Positions 5,557-6,980 of a DNA stretch of 6,980 nt are shown here, one piece after another. Position 1 is the first letter of the stretch. Each line of letters begins with the position of its first letter. This stretch comes from Chloroflexota bacterium. Lineage in GTDB: Bacteria; Chloroflexota; Dehalococcoidia; Tepidiformales; Tepidiformaceae. The notes beneath the pieces were generated by a model. The model had not been told where the DNA came from. It ran no database searches and was given only the letters and a program-made list of their open reading frames with translations. The position numbers were made by a program, and so were the translations under genes. The stretch covers positions 1-6,980 of the forward strand of contig JAKALX010000192.1 of the NCBI GenBank assembly GCA_021823905.1. The letters are read 5' to 3'.

Positions 5557-6980
5557 ATGACGAGACTCAACGCCGACGGCCGCTCCGAACCCCCAACAGA
5601 CCCGGTTGGGCGCGGGGAGTCCGACGCCGCTTCGCCCGCCGTAACGGCCGGAGCCCGCGAGGCATCAGCCGGCGCTGCAAATGGTCCGCCGAGCGGTCTG
5701 ACAAGCGATGAAGCCCGCCGCCGGTTGCTGAAGGCCGGCCCGAATACCGTAGCCGATACGGCGATGCATCCGTTGCGCAGGTCGCTGACTAAACTCTGGG
5801 CGCCCGTTCCATGGATGCTCGAGGCCGCGATCCTGCTCGAGTTGGTGCTCGGAAAGTATGCCGAGGCGGCGATCATCGCCGGTCTCCTGGTGTTCAACGC
5901 GGCACTCGGCTTTCTCCAGGAGGGGCGCGCGCAGGCAACCCTCACGGCGCTGAAGTCGCGGCTCGCCCTGAACGCGGCGGTTCGTCGCGACGGCGCCTGG
6001 AAGATTCTGCCCGCCGCCCAACTGGCGCCGGGCGACATCGTGAAGCTGTCGCTTGGTGCAGTCGTCGCTGCCGACATGCGGCTGGTAGAGGGCTCGGTCC
6101 TGTTGGATCATTCCATGCTCACCGGCGAATCGGTACCGATCGAAGCGGGGCCCGGCTTGCAGACGTACGCAGGGGCACTGGTGCGGCGCGGCGAAGCCGT
6201 GGGGGAGGTCACGGCGACCGGAGCGCACACCAAGTTTGGCCGCACCGCCGAACTGGTCCGCACCGCGCATGTCGTCAGCTCCCAGCAAAAGGCCGTCTTG
6301 CACGTGGTGCGTAATCTCGCTCTCTTCAACGGCGTCCTTATCGCCATGCTCGTCGCATATGCCTACGCCATCTCGTTGCCGACTGCCCAGATCATCCCGC
6401 TCGTGCTCACGGCGGTTCTGGCGTCGATCCCAGTCGCACTGCCGGCCACCTTTACCCTTGCCGCCGCGGTCGGCGCACAGACCCTCGCCAGGGTGGGAGT
6501 CCTGCCGACGCGGCTCTCCGCCGTAGACGAAGCGGCGACGATGGATGTCCTGTGCGCCGACAAGACAGGCACTCTAACCAACAACGAGCTCAAGGTGACC
6601 ACCGTCCGCCCAATGCCCGGCTTCGAAGAATCCCAGGTCATGGGATTCGCGGCGCTGGCGAGCTCGGACGGCGGACAGGATCCCGTTGATGGCGCCATTC
6701 GCGCTGCCGCCGTTCTGCACCCTACGCCTGATCTGCCGACACTACTCAGGTTCGTGCCGTTCGATCCAACCACGAAGATGTCTGAGGCGACAGTGACGGA
6801 TTCGAGTGGCGCCACGCTGCGCGTGGTGAAGGGGGCCTTTGCCGCCGTCGTCGGTCTCACGGATGCCCCGCCCGATGCATCCACGACGGCGAATGAACTT
6901 GAGGCGAAGGGCTTCCGAGTTTTGGCCGTTGCGGCAGGCGTTCCGGCGGCGCTGAGGCTGGCGGGGGTCATTGCACTCAG
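5557..6980 (+). CDS. P3A-type plasma-membrane H+-transporting P-type ATPase, N-terminal part (3' end outside window)
   Basis: P3A pumps use ATP to export protons and energise the membrane. The frame is open from the ATG at 5557 to the window end: 474 codons, perhaps 55-60% of a typical prokaryotic member. After a low-complexity Ala/Pro-rich head of about 45 residues comes the cation-ATPase N domain (GLTSDEARRRLLKAGPN, 47-63), then M1-M2 (about 83-120), the actuator-domain motif TGES (189-192), M3 (about 253-271), M4 with PVALP (292-296, the P3-type form), and the phosphorylation site CADKTGTLT with Asp335. The nucleotide-binding domain shows DGGQDPVDGAI (371-381), FVPFDPTTKMSEA (399-411) and KGA (425-427), as in proton pumps. 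PVALP with these blocks separates it from Ca2+, heavy-metal and K+ pumps. The GDGxND hinge and M5-M6 lie outside the window. No good ribosome site precedes the ATG; a GAGA at 5545-5548 is the best candidate. It is probably co-transcribed with the aquaporin-family gene. Confidence 0.92.
   Translation, partial: MTRLNADGRSEPPTDPVGRGESDAASPAVTAGAREASAGAANGPPSGLTSDEARRRLLKAGPNTVADTAMHPLRRSLTKLWAPVPWMLEAAILLELVLGKYAEAAIIAGLLVFNAALGFLQEGRAQATLTALKSRLALNAAVRRDGAWKILPAAQLAPGDIVKLSLGAVVAADMRLVEGSVLLDHSMLTGESVPIEAGPGLQTYAGALVRRGEAVGEVTATGAHTKFGRTAELVRTAHVVSSQQKAVLHVVRNLALFNGVLIAMLVAYAYAISLPTAQIIPLVLTAVLASIPVALPATFTLAAAVGAQTLARVGVLPTRLSAVDEAATMDVLCADKTGTLTNNELKVTTVRPMPGFEESQVMGFAALASSDGGQDPVDGAIRAAAVLHPTPDLPTLLRFVPFDPTTKMSEATVTDSSGATLRVVKGAFAAVVGLTDAPPDASTTANELEAKGFRVLAVAAGVPAALRLAGVIAL

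Noticed and set aside
5534..5562. Promoter for the ATPase starting with a perfect TTGACA at 5534-5539
   Set aside because: At 16-18 bp spacing the -10 position falls on the start codon (ATGACG at 17 bp) and does not resemble TATAAT. Readthrough from the channel gene is more likely.
5349..6303. Leftward open frames (5349-6077 and 5665-6303) opposite the channel and pump genes
   Set aside because: They lie antisense to well-conserved P-type ATPase and aquaporin motifs and encode no recognisable domain.
6363..6971. Leftward 202-codon open frame opposite the pump gene
   Set aside because: It is antisense to the phosphorylation and nucleotide-binding regions of the ATPase. Its Ser/Ala/Thr-rich translation is typical of a shadow frame.

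Overview
The window is a GC-rich bacterial chromosome segment with GTG starts and tight gene packing. It joins a housekeeping DNA replication/repair block to a membrane-transport block. The style of the RecF and DnaN proteins, and recF/dnaN separated from dnaA and gyrB, would suit a Chloroflexota-type bacterium. That placement is an inference from memory of protein style and is not proven by the sequence.

Left part (1-3033): the 3' two thirds of a diacylglycerol/sphingosine kinase-family lipid kinase runs rightward off the left edge. It collides tail to tail, with a 62-bp overlap, with a leftward unit made of recF (replication-gap repair ATPase) followed 25 bp later by a PrsW-family intramembrane protease gene.

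Centre (3034-4362): recF and dnaN (sliding clamp) are transcribed divergently from a 201-bp spacer. On the dnaN side there is a clear sigma70-type promoter (TTGTCC, 17 bp, TATAAT) and a strong ribosome binding site (GAGGTG) that fixes the GTG start. On the recF side there is only a -10-like box very close to the GTG, with a 7-bp inverted repeat over the spacer/-35 zone. No DnaA boxes, dnaA or gyrB are visible.

Spacer (4363-4674): 312 bp without a convincing gene. It contains two weak hairpins and then five copies of a 21-bp direct repeat. Three copies are exactly tandem and two are spaced further apart. This looks like a protein-binding array, and a leftover end of an IS21-type transposable element is my leading explanation. 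It marks the boundary between the replication block and the transport block.

Right part (4675-6980): an aquaporin/glycerol-facilitator-family channel with an unusual second NPV motif, followed after 33 bp by a P3A-type (plasma-membrane H+-pumping) P-type ATPase that runs off the right edge before its hinge/GDGxND region. The two probably form one operon for water/small-solute permeation and proton export.

I found no wholly new system. The items most worth checking are the 21-bp repeat array, the recF-prsW pairing and the channel-pump pairing.
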